This document shows positions 17,287-25,087 of a stretch of DNA of 33,671 nucleotides, piece by piece. The stretch spans positions 1 through 33,671 of the forward strand of contig JAJPKK010000330.1 of NCBI GenBank assembly GCA_021323775.1, read 5' to 3'. Position numbers and translations under genes: made by a program. The notes under the pieces were generated by a model. It had not been told where the DNA came from and ran no database searches. It saw only the letters and a list, made by a program, of their open reading frames with translations. How positions within the stretch are numbered: position 1 is the first letter of the stretch; every line of letters begins with the position of its first letter. Source of the DNA: Hyphomicrobiales bacterium. Lineage in GTDB: Bacteria > Pseudomonadota > Alphaproteobacteria > Rhizobiales > Xanthobacteraceae.

Positions 17287-17622
17287 CTATACCCCAGCCG
17301 CGCGGATGTCCGCCCATATCATCAACGCGTGTGGCAGCCAATTGATCCGCCCGAGACCGCGTCGCTTGCTGTCGACTGCAGCGCTCGCTCCGCCACACCC
17401 ATCGTGCCCCACAACAATGATGCGCTTTACGTTCAAGACGCCGACTGCGAATTGCAGCACGGACAGGTAATTGGAATGTTGAGGCGGTGCGAGGTTGGCG
17501 ACGTTGCGGTGGACAAAGATCCCCCCGGGGTCCACGTCCACAATCCGATGGGCAGGCGCTCGGCTATCGGCGCATCCGATCCAGAGGTACTCCGGCGTCT
17601 GCAGGCGTTCGATTCGCTTTTG
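17287..17622 (-). pseudogene. Beta-carbonic anhydrase fragment
   Basis: The minus-strand frame below a TGA at 17623-17625 reads QKRIERLQTPEYLWIGCADS, then RAPAHRIVDVDPGGIFVHRN, VANLAP, LSVLQFAVGVLNVKRIIVVG and HDGCGG. This is the zinc site of beta-class carbonic anhydrases (C-x-D-S-R and H-x-x-C both kept). Only about 111 codons remain of the usual 210-220. The N-terminus is cut by the stop, and the C-terminal third is missing, ending at a stop just 21 bases before the DUF6496 start. It is almost certainly inactive. Confidence 0.78.
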
Positions 17623-17691
17623 TCAACGGCCGCATACACAGACGGTACGTTCGTGCGCGAAGCATTCGTCGCGCCGAGAACGCTGCTCGCC

Positions 17692-17979
17692 GGCTCAGCT
17701 TCCTGGCTTGCACTCTCGCCGGCTCAGCGCTTCCTCTATGTGATCGGTGGCGCGAATCACCACGTCCGGATTCTCCTGCGTGAAACGCTCGAGGTTGTCG
17801 ATCGCATCGGACAACAAGGGATCTTCGGCGGAGCGCCGAACGCGCCGCATGCGCGCGCAGTCGACAGCAAACGCAACATCTATGTCGGCGAAAACCTCGA
17901 CGGCCGGCACTTCCAACGTTTCATATACAAAGGAATGGGCGCGCTCACCGGAAAGACTCGTCCTCCGCCGAAACCTTAA
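17692..17979 (+). pseudogene. NHL-repeat / six-bladed propeller protein, C-terminal fragment
   Basis: The last 95 codons of a long plus-strand open frame read as a genuine protein end: LALSPAQRFLYVIGGANHHV, RILLRETLEVVDRIGQQG, then HARAVDSKRNIYVGENLDG and HFQRFIYKGMG. This is the final blade pair of NHL/SMP-type beta-propellers (peptidyl-amidating-lyase-like proteins common in this order: AVDSKGNIYV, QRF). The remainder of the gene upstream is absent and replaced by antisense carbonic anhydrase sequence, so this is a truncated remnant. Confidence 0.65.
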
Positions 17980-18000
17980 GGCGCTGCACCAGCGTGAGTG

Positions 18001-18068
18001 ATGATGAATGATTCGTCAGGAATAATGATGAATGGTTTGTCAGGAATGACGCTGCGTTGCTGCGTCAT
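18001..18068. repeat. 24-base tandem duplication followed by a hairpin
   Basis: ATGATGAATG-[AT/GT]T-[C/T]GTCAGGAAT occurs at 18001-18023 and again at 18025-18047. ATGACGC at 18046-18052 and GCGTCAT at 18062-18068 form a 7-base inverted repeat directly after it. It lies about 100 bases upstream of the repeat-protein gene and could take part in its regulation. Confidence 0.6.
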
Positions 18069-18173
18069 CCAGCCACCCCAAAAGAACAGCTGACTTAAAA
18101 ACATTCATCCCGCTTCGACGTTGACGAACAAAGCAACTCGAAAGCGGAAAGATTTCCGCAGGGAGATATGACT

Positions 18174-18647
18174 ATGTGGAACACTAAAAATTATGCAGCG
18201 CTGGCGGCCCTCAGTGCAGGTCTCGCATTTGCTGCCACGCCGGCTTCGGCTTGCGGCGCTTACGGTTACGCGCCGATTGTCAGTTATGGCGGCTGCGGCG
18301 CTTACGGTTACGTCAGGTACCATCGTCCATACTATGGCTACTACGGGTATTATCAGCGGTACCATTATCGGCCTTATGCGTATGCAGCCTACCGTCCGAT
18401 ATATCGGGTTTATCGACCATTTTACGCTTACGCAGGGTATTTCCCCAGGTACAGAATTTATCGGCCGTTCTATCGGCCTTATGCATTCGCAATGTATAGA
18501 CCGTTCTATCGGCCTTATGCATTTGCAATGTATAGACCGTTCTATCGGCCTTATGCATTCGCAATGTACAGGCCATTTTATCGACCATTTGCGTTTGCAG
18601 CGTATAGGCCATTCTATCGACCGCTGGCGTTCGGGTGCGGATGCTAG
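18174..18647 (+). CDS. Secreted Tyr/Arg/Pro/Phe repeat protein
   Basis: A 157-residue protein with a signal peptide (hydrophobic to about residue 24, cleavage near ASA-CGAYG). The mature part begins with two GAYGY blocks and then consists almost wholly of Tyr, Arg, Pro, Phe and Ala. About four copies of a 12-residue unit (MYRPFYRPYAFA) follow and it ends GCGC. Acidic residues are essentially absent, so the mature protein is very basic and aromatic, like structural or cell-surface proteins that could cross-link through Tyr. ATG 18174 is preferred because GGGAG lies 8 bases upstream; ATG 18168 is in frame but only 2 bases from that site. No domain family is recognised and function is unknown. 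Confidence 0.75.
   Translation: MWNTKNYAALAALSAGLAFAATPASACGAYGYAPIVSYGGCGAYGYVRYHRPYYGYYGYYQRYHYRPYAYAAYRPIYRVYRPFYAYAGYFPRYRIYRPFYRPYAFAMYRPFYRPYAFAMYRPFYRPYAFAMYRPFYRPFAFAAYRPFYRPLAFGCGC
18468..18635 (+). repeat. 36-base coding tandem repeat
   Basis: Units at 18468-18503, 18504-18539, 18540-18575 and 18576-18611, with a partial fifth to about 18635. Each encodes FYRPYAFAMYRP or a variant. Units 1-3 are nearly identical in DNA (differences such as ATTCGC/ATTTGC); unit 4 has diverged to ATCGACC and GCGTTTGC. This suggests recent expansion by slippage or unequal exchange within the gene. Confidence 0.88.
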
Positions 18648-19062
18648 TCGAGCCTTGCCCGCTTGCTTTGCTTAGACACCAGAATAACAGGAAGCAGCCG
18701 ACCCAGAACAATCTTCAGCACAGATGAAAGCCAACGAGCGTGCGATACACAGCGCGCTCGCTGAAAGGGGCTGGCGCCAACCTGGCGACCGCGCGTGACC
18801 CCTTTGGTGTTGGAGCGACTTTCGGTCGACCGGAATGACTTGCAGGGTGGGCGCGCGGAAGCACGTCATCAGGGCTGGTTGAACCGGACCCGTTGGCTTT
18901 GCCCGCCCTGCAACGCTTCCGTGCGACCGGAACGCGTCAGGTCAGTCACGCTCAATCGTCACCGCCTCGGTGTTGAGTGCACTCTGGCCAAGGTCTTGAG
19001 TGCGAGGCTGTGATGGTCAGCTGCGGGTTTGGTGTAGTCTGGTCCGATCGGGCCAGACGGCG
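18648..19062. other. Intergenic region downstream of the repeat protein
   Basis: No gene is supported. TCGACCGGAATGACTTGCAG followed by GGTGGGC near 18828-18855 resembles TCGAGTGGAATCGCTTGTAG with GGTGGGC near 24712-24735, so a dispersed repeat is likely. TCTGGTCC-GATC-GGGCCAGA at 19038-19057 forms an additional hairpin before the terminator. Confidence 0.5.
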
Positions 19063-19097
19063 AGGGCCTCGGCATTTGCCGAGGCCCTTTTATTTTC
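19063..19097 (+). terminator. Rho-independent terminator
   Basis: AGGGCCTCGGC (19063-19073) pairs perfectly with GCCGAGGCCCT (19078-19088) around ATTT and runs into TTTTATTTT. The T-tract orientation fits plus-strand transcription, perhaps the repeat-protein transcript. It also lies just beyond the 3' end of the minus-strand PQQ dehydrogenase gene and may partly serve it. Confidence 0.85.
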
Positions 19098-19123
19098 AGG
19101 TCGACTGGAGGCCGGGGCCTCGT

Positions 19124-20836
19124 TTATAGCCCGAACACATAAAGCACGGTGGCGTGACGCATCTCCTTGAGTTCGGGCGTGTTGGCGAGCCGTTGCCTGG
19201 CAACCCGGCTCGGCCCTGACGCAATCGCGACATACTGCCTGCCGTTGACCTCGAAGGTCATCGGCGGCGCCGAGAAGCCCGAGCCCACATTGATCTTCCA
19301 AAGCTCAGCGAGCGTGGTGTCGTCATAGGCGGCCACCGTGCCGTCCAGCAGTGCGAGGAAGACGAGCCCGCCTGCCGTCGTCAGAGCGCCAGAAAAGTTC
19401 GAGTACGGCAGGTGGACGCTCGTCTTGAGTTCGCCCGTGGTCGGGTCGGCGGCAATCAGGTCGCTTTCCCAGCGTTCGCTGGTCTGTGCCTGGCCTCCGT
19501 TCCAGCCTCTCTGAGGATTATGCTTCTCCCGGTCGATCGTGATGGTCGAACAATTCGAAATCGCCGGGATGTAGAGAAGCTTGGTGCGCGCGCTGAACGA
19601 GCTCGGCCAATAATTGTTGCCTCCCAGCAGCGAAGGGCAAACCCTCTTGGGCGGCTCGACCGAGCTGAAGTTGCCGACGCCGGCGTAGGTCTGGATGTCT
19701 CTCGCCGGGTCATAGTCGATCGGCTTTCCGGTCTTCTGGTCGATGCCTTTTGTCCAGTTCGCCTCCGTATAAGGCTTGGCGAGCGCAATGGCGCCGTTTG
19801 CCCGCTCCATCGTATAGAGGAAGCCGTTGCGGGCCGAGTGCGTGATCAGCTTGCGCGGTTGCCCGGCAATCTCGCCATCGATGAGGATGTGGGTGCCGAC
19901 TTCGTCATAGTCCCACATATCGCCGGGGGTGAATTGGAAGAACCAGTTCATCCGGCCGGTTTCCGGGTCCCAGGAGATCACGCTGTTGGTGTAGAGGTTG
20001 TCGCCGGGGCGATAGAACGGGTCGAACATCGGCACGGGGTTGCCCGTGCCCCAGAACGTCTGGTTGGTCGCCGGGTCATAGGTGCCCGTAACCCACACGG
20101 CGGCGCCGCCCGTCCGCCAGGCGTTGGTATTGCCCTTCCATGTCTCGCTGCCGGGCTCGCCGGGCGCCGGTATGGTGAACTTGCGCCACAGCAGCTCTCC
20201 GGTCGCCGCGTCGAGCGCCGCCACATAGTCGCGCACGCCATTGTCGCCGCCGGAAGCGCCCACGATGATCTTGTCCCTGACCGCCAGCGGCGCCGCCGTG
20301 ATGCGCAGCTCCGGCTGGTCGGTTGTCATATTGGCTTCCCAAACGACTTTGCCGGTCTCCTTATCGGTTGCGATGATGCGGGCCGGCCAGTTGGCGGACG
20401 TGATAACGAAATTGCCCCACAGCGCCGCACCGCGGTTGGTTTGCGGCCGTTCCTGCTTGGGCTCCATGCGCCAGACGATACGGCCAACGTCGCCCGAGCG
20501 CACATCGATCTTGTAGAGCACGCCCCAGGCGTCGGTCATATAGAGGAAGCCGTCCTCGACCAGCGGCGTGGCCTCAAGCCATTCGTTGCCGGTAGCGCCG
20601 CCGAGCGGCACCGCGTAAGCGAGCTTGAGGTTCCTGACGTTGTCCCTGGTGATGCGGGCAAGCGGGGAGAAGCGCTGCCCGTCATAGGTGCGGTGGTTCA
20701 TCAGCCAATTGTGCGGCTCGCGGTCGGCATTGAGGAGTCGCTCCGGCGTCACCTCGGCGGCGAATGCGGACGATGCTATTGCGAGCGCGCTGCTCGCCAA
20801 CAATGCGGCGCGGATCGGGTCATTGCGCTTTGTCAT
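19124..20836 (-). CDS. PQQ-dependent alcohol dehydrogenase family, DYD (lanthanide-type) active site
   Basis: A 570-residue periplasmic quinoprotein with a signal peptide (ASSAFA-AEV, cleavage near 27) and eight-bladed propeller repeats with Trp-docking motifs (ATGELLWR, ETGKVVWE). The family oxidises alcohols using pyrroloquinoline quinone and a metal. The catalytic Asp lies in GDMWDYD: D309, with D311 two residues on, the Asp-Tyr-Asp arrangement associated with lanthanide use in XoxF/ExaF-type enzymes. N266 (GTGNP) and R336 (SARNGFLYTMER) are the expected metal and PQQ ligands. Oddities: the usual metal-binding Glu in SGGEFGVRG is replaced (SGGDNGVRD, D198), and the adjacent Cys-Cys before NRGAALWG is absent. 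GGGGAGGAG precedes the ATG. No cytochrome or PQQ genes are adjacent, and the substrate is unknown. Confidence 0.88.
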   Translation of the reverse strand: MTKRNDPIRAALLASSALAIASSAFAAEVTPERLLNADREPHNWLMNHRTYDGQRFSPLARITRDNVRNLKLAYAVPLGGATGNEWLEATPLVEDGFLYMTDAWGVLYKIDVRSGDVGRIVWRMEPKQERPQTNRGAALWGNFVITSANWPARIIATDKETGKVVWEANMTTDQPELRITAAPLAVRDKIIVGASGGDNGVRDYVAALDAATGELLWRKFTIPAPGEPGSETWKGNTNAWRTGGAAVWVTGTYDPATNQTFWGTGNPVPMFDPFYRPGDNLYTNSVISWDPETGRMNWFFQFTPGDMWDYDEVGTHILIDGEIAGQPRKLITHSARNGFLYTMERANGAIALAKPYTEANWTKGIDQKTGKPIDYDPARDIQTYAGVGNFSSVEPPKRVCPSLLGGNNYWPSSFSARTKLLYIPAISNCSTITIDREKHNPQRGWNGGQAQTSERWESDLIAADPTTGELKTSVHLPYSNFSGALTTAGGLVFLALLDGTVAAYDDTTLAELWKINVGSGFSAPPMTFEVNGRQYVAIASGPSRVARQRLANTPELKEMRHATVLYVFGL

Positions 20837-21016
20837 GACACTCCTCCCCTATGGCGCTTTGCAGCAGAGTTGCGCCTTCGGCGAAAGCTTACACCACACG
20901 GGCGCGGAAGTCCGCATCCCGCAGCACCGGCGGCAGCGGCCTGCAATCCAAGCGAGTTGGGGCGCACTTCGGGTCTTGAAGCCGCGCCGCGCCGCTCCCA
21001 CGTGTTCGCTGGAGGC

Positions 21017-21601
21017 TCAACCCCAATGGATGGGCAGCGCTTTCTGATCGGGCTTGGATTGGTGATCCTTATCGTCGGGATCATATGGCCAATATTGTCC
21101 CGCATCGGCCTCGGGCGTCTCCCTGGGGACATCGTATTCCAGCGCGGCGGCGTCACATTCTACTTTCCGCTCGCCACCTGCATCCTTATCAGCATCGTCC
21201 TCAGCGCACTGTTCTGGCTGCTCAGCAGATGATGGGCGCCGTCGCTTGCCCGATTGCTTGCTCAACGTTATTTCGAAGCCGAGCGGCTCCTCCCGGATGT
21301 CGCATCGGCCAAACGGCGTCGCCTGCGCCATCCGGTCGAAATCGAGCTTCGAATAAGCCCGCTTCCTCAGTGCGGACAACGCGGTGCGGGTGAGGAACGC
21401 ATCGATGCGGCCCAGATGCATCTTCGCCACCTCTTCGTTGATCGACTTGCGGGAGGCATCCTTGCGCATGTCCAGGATGAGCGCCGTGCCCCCGGGCCGC
21501 AGCACGCGATGCATCTCATGCAGCGCGCCGATCGGATCGCTGAAGTTCTTGAACGCCGCACGACACACGATGAATTCGAATGCGTCGGCTGCGAACGGCA
21601 T
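21017..21601 (-). pseudogene. Truncated class I SAM-dependent methyltransferase
   Basis: The frame reads MPFAADAFEFIVCRAAFKNF, then ALHEMHRVLRPGGTALILDM and TPFGRCDIREEPLGFEITLS. These are motifs II and III and the C-terminal part of a Methyltransf_11-type enzyme. In-frame sequence upstream of the ATG (IIYFQEGDAAAMPF, to about 21650) continues the family match. However, the glycine-rich SAM-binding motif I is absent, and upstream sequence becomes unrelated without a start codon. At the other end the frame runs about 70 residues past the natural end, antisense to the DUF2905 gene, as a low-complexity charged tail. It is most likely a 5'-truncated, non-functional gene. Confidence 0.65.
21026..21232 (+). 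CDS. DUF2905 small membrane protein
   Basis: A 68-residue protein with two hydrophobic segments (about 6-26 and 45-65) separated by the DUF2905 hallmark GLGRLPGDIVFQRGGVTFYF. Length and layout match the family, which is widespread and of unknown function. ATG 21026 has GGAGG at 21011-21015. It is read on the opposite strand to the tail of the truncated methyltransferase frame. Confidence 0.88.
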   Translation: MDGQRFLIGLGLVILIVGIIWPILSRIGLGRLPGDIVFQRGGVTFYFPLATCILISIVLSALFWLLSR

Positions 21602-21675
21602 GGCGGCGGCGTCGCCTTCCTGGAAGTAAATGATGGGCTTGGTCGAATGCTGAAAAAACTCGCCTCGAACGGGAG

Positions 21676-21935
21676 GATAGAATCGAGAGGCCGCGGCGCC
21701 GCAGTTGATGTAGAGGAGCGCGGAGCGCCGCAGGCCACTCGGCGCGCAGGCACGGCCTACGCCGTCGTAAACTAACCTCCGCAGGCGGCTGTTCCGCTCT
21801 CACAGACATTTTATCCGTCGATTTGCTCGAATTGCCGGTCTGCAATGCATTATGGAAAAATGCGACGCCGCGCCGCATTTTGTGTCAGGTTCGTCATATT
21901 TCGTCACCTAAATTATGCGAGCGGCGTAATCCTGT
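21676..21935. other. Intergenic region upstream of small secreted protein
   Basis: No gene is supported. The part near 21680-21775 is GC-rich with self-complementary runs (GCGGAGCGCCGC). The part after 21850 is AT-richer (TCGTCATATTTCGTCACCTAAATTATGCG) and could hold the promoter for the gene at 21986. Confidence 0.45.
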
Positions 21936-21975
21936 GGCCTCATCATATAGGAAGCGGCCTCATCACATAGGAAGA
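21936..21975 (+). repeat. 20-base tandem duplication containing the ribosome-binding site
   Basis: GGCCTCATCATATAGGAAGC (21936-21955) is repeated as GGCCTCATCACATAGGAAGA (21956-21975). Each copy carries AGGAAG, so two Shine-Dalgarno-like sites lie in tandem, the nearer about 11 bases before the ATG at 21986. Confidence 0.75.
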
Positions 21976-21985
21976 ATGAGCAATC

Positions 21986-22333
21986 ATGAAGATGAAGATC
22001 CTTGCAGTTGCCACCTTCGTCATCGTCAGTTTGCCCCTCGCCGCGCAGGCACAAGGAACGAGCCGGGGAGCCGGAGAGGGCGCGTCGCAACCGGCGCCAA
22101 CGCCGCCGATTTCACCCAACGTCGATGATGTCTCCAAAGGACCCAGGCCCTCATCATCAATGTCATCCGTTGTTGACGGCCTCTCCAACTGGACATCGAG
22201 GCAATGGAATTGGGCAAAGGCCGAGTGGGCGAAAGAGAAAGACAAATGGACCGACTGCCAGAGGCAGTCCCAGGAACAAAATCTGACCGGGCCAAAAAGT
22301 TGGTCGTTCCTCGCATCATGCATGAGCAGTTGA
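21986..22333 (+). CDS. Small secreted hypothetical protein
   Basis: A 115-residue protein with a signal peptide (LAVATFVIVSLPLAAQA, cleavage near AQA-QG). A disordered Ser/Pro/Gly stretch follows (about 24-60). The C-terminal half is conserved-looking and Trp-rich: WTSRQWNWAKAEWAKEKDKW, TDCQRQSQEQNLTG and KSWSFLASCMSS. The two Cys could form a disulfide. Similar small proteins ending in WSFLxxCM occur in rhizobial genomes; no function is known. Its leader has a duplicated ribosome-binding site. Confidence 0.75.
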   Translation: MKMKILAVATFVIVSLPLAAQAQGTSRGAGEGASQPAPTPPISPNVDDVSKGPRPSSSMSSVVDGLSNWTSRQWNWAKAEWAKEKDKWTDCQRQSQEQNLTGPKSWSFLASCMSS

Positions 22334-22478
22334 GGCTGTGCTTTCGCGGGTAGCGGCACGGACTTTCAGCCGGTCGCGTCCGCGCGAGGACGCGTAGTCG
22401 ACGCGGCCAGTCAATTCGACAGAATCAATCAATGTTCGGCGGCGAGAGCCCTGAACCAGCTATTGACAGGCAGCCGCC

Positions 22479-23204
22479 ATGGATCGACCGATCGTCAGCG
22501 ACATCGACCTGAAGATGATGGAGCGTTGTGTTGAACTCGCCAGAACCGCCGGCAGGCATGGCGAGTTTCCGTTCGCCTCGCTCGTCTGCAATGGAGAGGG
22601 CATTGTGTCGGAGGCGCTGAATCGGGTCGATCGGGACGCTGACGTCACCCGCCACGCCGAGCTGGTGGCGGTGTCGGAGGCGCAGCGAGTGCTCGGCCGC
22701 AACGACCTCAGCGACTGCACGATTTATTCGACCGTCGAGCCGTGCGCGATGTGTTCATTTCCGATACGCGAGACGCGGATTTCCAGAGTGGTGTTCGCGC
22801 TAAGGTCGCCGCTGATGGGAGGATTCTCCAAATTCGGCATACTGCAAGACGCCAGGATGTCCGACGTTATGCCCGAATTTTTCGGCGATCCGCCCGAAAT
22901 CGTGGGCGGCGTGCTGGTGCGCGAAGTTGAAAAGGCTTGGCGTAACTGCAACCCGCTGGTCTGGGCCGTCATCCGATATCGTGGTTGCTTTAACGGCAAC
23001 CCCGCTGGAGACGCCTGCGTGCACCAACACAGTTCCGGTCGCGCGCGTCGCTTCAACTGGCGTCAGATTGCGCACAGGATCATCTCGAAGGCGCCGCGGC
23101 GGCGAGGCTCTTCGGTCGAGGTACCGGCCTTTGAGGGCCGGCCAAACTCGCAAGCCGAGCAGCCGTCTGTCGTAAATGCTCGCCCTGGCGGCGGAGGGGA
23201 CTGA
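22479..23204 (+). CDS. Nucleoside/cytidine deaminase family protein
   Basis: A 241-residue zinc-dependent deaminase of the CMP/dCMP/guanine/tRNA-adenosine deaminase fold. The zinc site is complete: HAE at 59-61 (proton-shuttling E61) and PCAMC at 88-92. The substrate could be a cytosine, guanine or modified-base compound. The fold ends near residue 172 (WAVIRYRGCF). The last 70 residues are Arg/Ser/Gly-rich without recognisable structure and may be a lineage-specific tail or readthrough after a lost stop. The ribosome-binding site is weak. It is followed after 30-50 bases by a P450 gene on the same strand, and the two may be cotranscribed. Confidence 0.82.
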   Translation: MDRPIVSDIDLKMMERCVELARTAGRHGEFPFASLVCNGEGIVSEALNRVDRDADVTRHAELVAVSEAQRVLGRNDLSDCTIYSTVEPCAMCSFPIRETRISRVVFALRSPLMGGFSKFGILQDARMSDVMPEFFGDPPEIVGGVLVREVEKAWRNCNPLVWAVIRYRGCFNGNPAGDACVHQHSSGRARRFNWRQIAHRIISKAPRRRGSSVEVPAFEGRPNSQAEQPSVVNARPGGGGD

Positions 23205-23252
23205 AGGAAACGCTAAAGTTCGTATCGTTTAAGTGTGTTTTGGGGGTTGACC

Positions 23253-24623
23253 TTGCCAGAGAACAGCTTCTTCCGTCCGCCAGCTCCGGTGCCGCAGGCC
23301 GAGCCGTTGCGGCCTCTCTCATTTTTGAGAACGCTATGGAATAACCCGATCGAAGCGTGGACCAGCGAACATTTCGAACGCGCAATCGTCACCACGCGGC
23401 TTCCTTTTGGTGAGATCGCCGTCGTCCACGATCCTGCCGCCATTCGCCGGGTGCTCTCCGATAACCGCAATAATTATCCCAAGGACGCGTTCCAGAAGCG
23501 GATGCTCGCCGTATTGAGCAACGGGCTGCTCACCGCGGAAGATGATCAATGGCGCGTGCAGCGCCGTGCGCTCACGCCCGTGCTCGCGCTCAGAAGCGTC
23601 AGGGGCTTCGCGCCGGCGATGCTGCGCGCGGCCGGCCATCTTGTCGAGCGATGGCGCTCGCACGACGGCGAGGTGATAGATGTCACCGACGACGTGACGG
23701 AACTCGCCCTGGCGGTCCTGGAGCGCACGATTTTTTCCGATGGCATTGCGGGAAACGGCAGCGAGCTGCGCGCCGCGATGAGGATTTATTTCGATTCACT
23801 TGGACGCATCGACCCCTTCGACCTCCTGAATCTGCCCGATTTCGTTCCGCGGGTCGGGCGGTTGCGCACGCGCGCGGCGGTCCGCCTGTTCCATCAGGGC
23901 GTTGACGAAATGATCGCCAAGCGCGCTCGCTCGGATATCAGGGCGATCGACCCGCAGCGCGACCTGCTGACGCTAATGTTAAACGCGCGTGATCCTGAAA
24001 CCGGGCGCCCGCTGAGTTCCGCGGAAATTCGCGCCAATGTCATTACCTTCATGTCGGCGGGCCACGAGTCGACTGCGAATGCGATAGCCTGGACCTTGTT
24101 TCTGCTCTCGCAATCAGCCCCCTGGCGCGAGCGGATAGCCGCAGAGGCGGCGCGCGAGCTTGACGGGCCTGCCGAGACGCTTCCCGACCGCCTCGTCGAA
24201 ACCCGTGCGGTGGTCGAAGAGGCGCTGCGGCTTTATCCGCCGCTCGCGGCCATCAGCCGCGTTGCAGCCGGCGCCGACGAGCTTGCCGGGGCGCCGATCC
24301 GGCGCGGCGCCATGATCGTCATTGCGCCCTACGTCCTGCATCGGCACCGCCTGTGGTGGAAAGAGCCCGATCTCTTCGATCCCGCAAGGTTTCTGCCGCC
24401 CGGGCGGGCTAGCATTGACCGCTATATCTACATGCCCTTCGGGGCGGGGCCGCGCGGCTGTATTGGCTCCGTATTTGCCCTGCAAGAGACGATGATTGTG
24501 GTCGCTGCCGTCATGCGCGAGTTCGAGCTTGAGGTGGCGCCCGGCCACGTGGTGTGGCCGCTGCATCGCATCACGCTTCGGCCGCGGCGCGGATTGCCGA
24601 TGATCGCGCGACGGCGCTCCTGA
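23253..24623 (+). CDS. Cytochrome P450
   Basis: A 456-residue soluble bacterial P450. Motifs: I-helix AGHEST (269-274) with the oxygen-activating Thr, K-helix EALRLYP (ExxR from about E323), the meander DLFDPARFLPP, and the heme loop FGAGPRGCIGSVFALQE with the thiolate Cys at 403. It needs ferredoxin or flavodoxin partners, none of which are adjacent. There is no ATG; TTG 23253 is chosen because GGGGG lies about 6 bases upstream and PENSFFRPPAPVPQAEPLRP matches the usual family beginning. GTG 23235 in frame is the alternative. The substrate is unknown. It may be cotranscribed with the upstream deaminase. Confidence 0.9.
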   Translation: MPENSFFRPPAPVPQAEPLRPLSFLRTLWNNPIEAWTSEHFERAIVTTRLPFGEIAVVHDPAAIRRVLSDNRNNYPKDAFQKRMLAVLSNGLLTAEDDQWRVQRRALTPVLALRSVRGFAPAMLRAAGHLVERWRSHDGEVIDVTDDVTELALAVLERTIFSDGIAGNGSELRAAMRIYFDSLGRIDPFDLLNLPDFVPRVGRLRTRAAVRLFHQGVDEMIAKRARSDIRAIDPQRDLLTLMLNARDPETGRPLSSAEIRANVITFMSAGHESTANAIAWTLFLLSQSAPWRERIAAEAARELDGPAETLPDRLVETRAVVEEALRLYPPLAAISRVAAGADELAGAPIRRGAMIVIAPYVLHRHRLWWKEPDLFDPARFLPPGRASIDRYIYMPFGAGPRGCIGSVFALQETMIVVAAVMREFELEVAPGHVVWPLHRITLRPRRGLPMIARRRS

Positions 24624-25087
24624 GGCTGCCGTCAAAGCCCGGTTGCCGTGGTATGGAAGCGTCGCAGGGTCGGCAAAGGCTGGCCCCCGTCGACTATAGC
24701 GGTTCCCGGTCGAGTGGAATCGCTTGTAGGGTGGGCAAAGGCGCGAAGCGCCGTGCCCACCGGCGCGCGGCCTTTCGCGTAGAAGGCTGGCCGTCGCGGG
24801 GCGCAGCCACAAGCACTGCCTTGCCAGGCCACGCCTTGACGGCGGCGAGCACGGCGCGAAACTGTGGTGGACGGGACGGCCGGTCGGGATGGCAACGGCA
24901 GGACATGATCGTGGACTGGGCCGTGAATGCGCAATGCGGGATCACCGCTTGTATCCGGTCCGGGGCGAAAACCCGGTACCCCGATCTTTCATGCACGGGT
25001 GAAAGCAAGGCCCAGAAAAGACGGGCCCCCTCTACAGAAGCGGTGTGTTGAGACCCGAGGGTGGGCATGACCGGAATCCGCTGTAGG
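24624..25087. other. Convergent intergenic region with dispersed repeats
   Basis: Frames are open on both strands, but none has a recognisable domain. At 24730-24761 GGTGGGCA/TGCCCACC encloses GGCGC-GAA-GCGCC, a near-perfect hairpin of a type commonly repeated between genes in Bradyrhizobium relatives. GAGGGTGGGCATGACCGGAA near 25057 echoes it. This region separates the P450 from the convergent cytochrome c gene. Confidence 0.55.

Noticed and set aside
16639-17691. Long plus-strand open frame (start of a 446-codon frame)
   Set aside because: It is the complement of the Arg/Ala-rich DUF6496 gene and of the carbonic anhydrase fragment; its translation is low-complexity. Only the last 95 codons show real protein similarity.
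18468-18635. Regular 36-base repeats suggesting a CRISPR array
   Set aside because: The units are contiguous without spacers, stay in frame and encode a 12-residue protein repeat inside a gene with a signal peptide.
19412-21025. Plus-strand open frame of over 500 codons across the PQQ dehydrogenase
   Set aside because: Antisense shadow of a high-GC gene; only the final 68 codons (DUF2905) are a real gene with its own ribosome-binding site.
24694-25068. Minus-strand 124-codon frame
   Set aside because: It crosses intergenic hairpin repeats, has no domain and no credible start.
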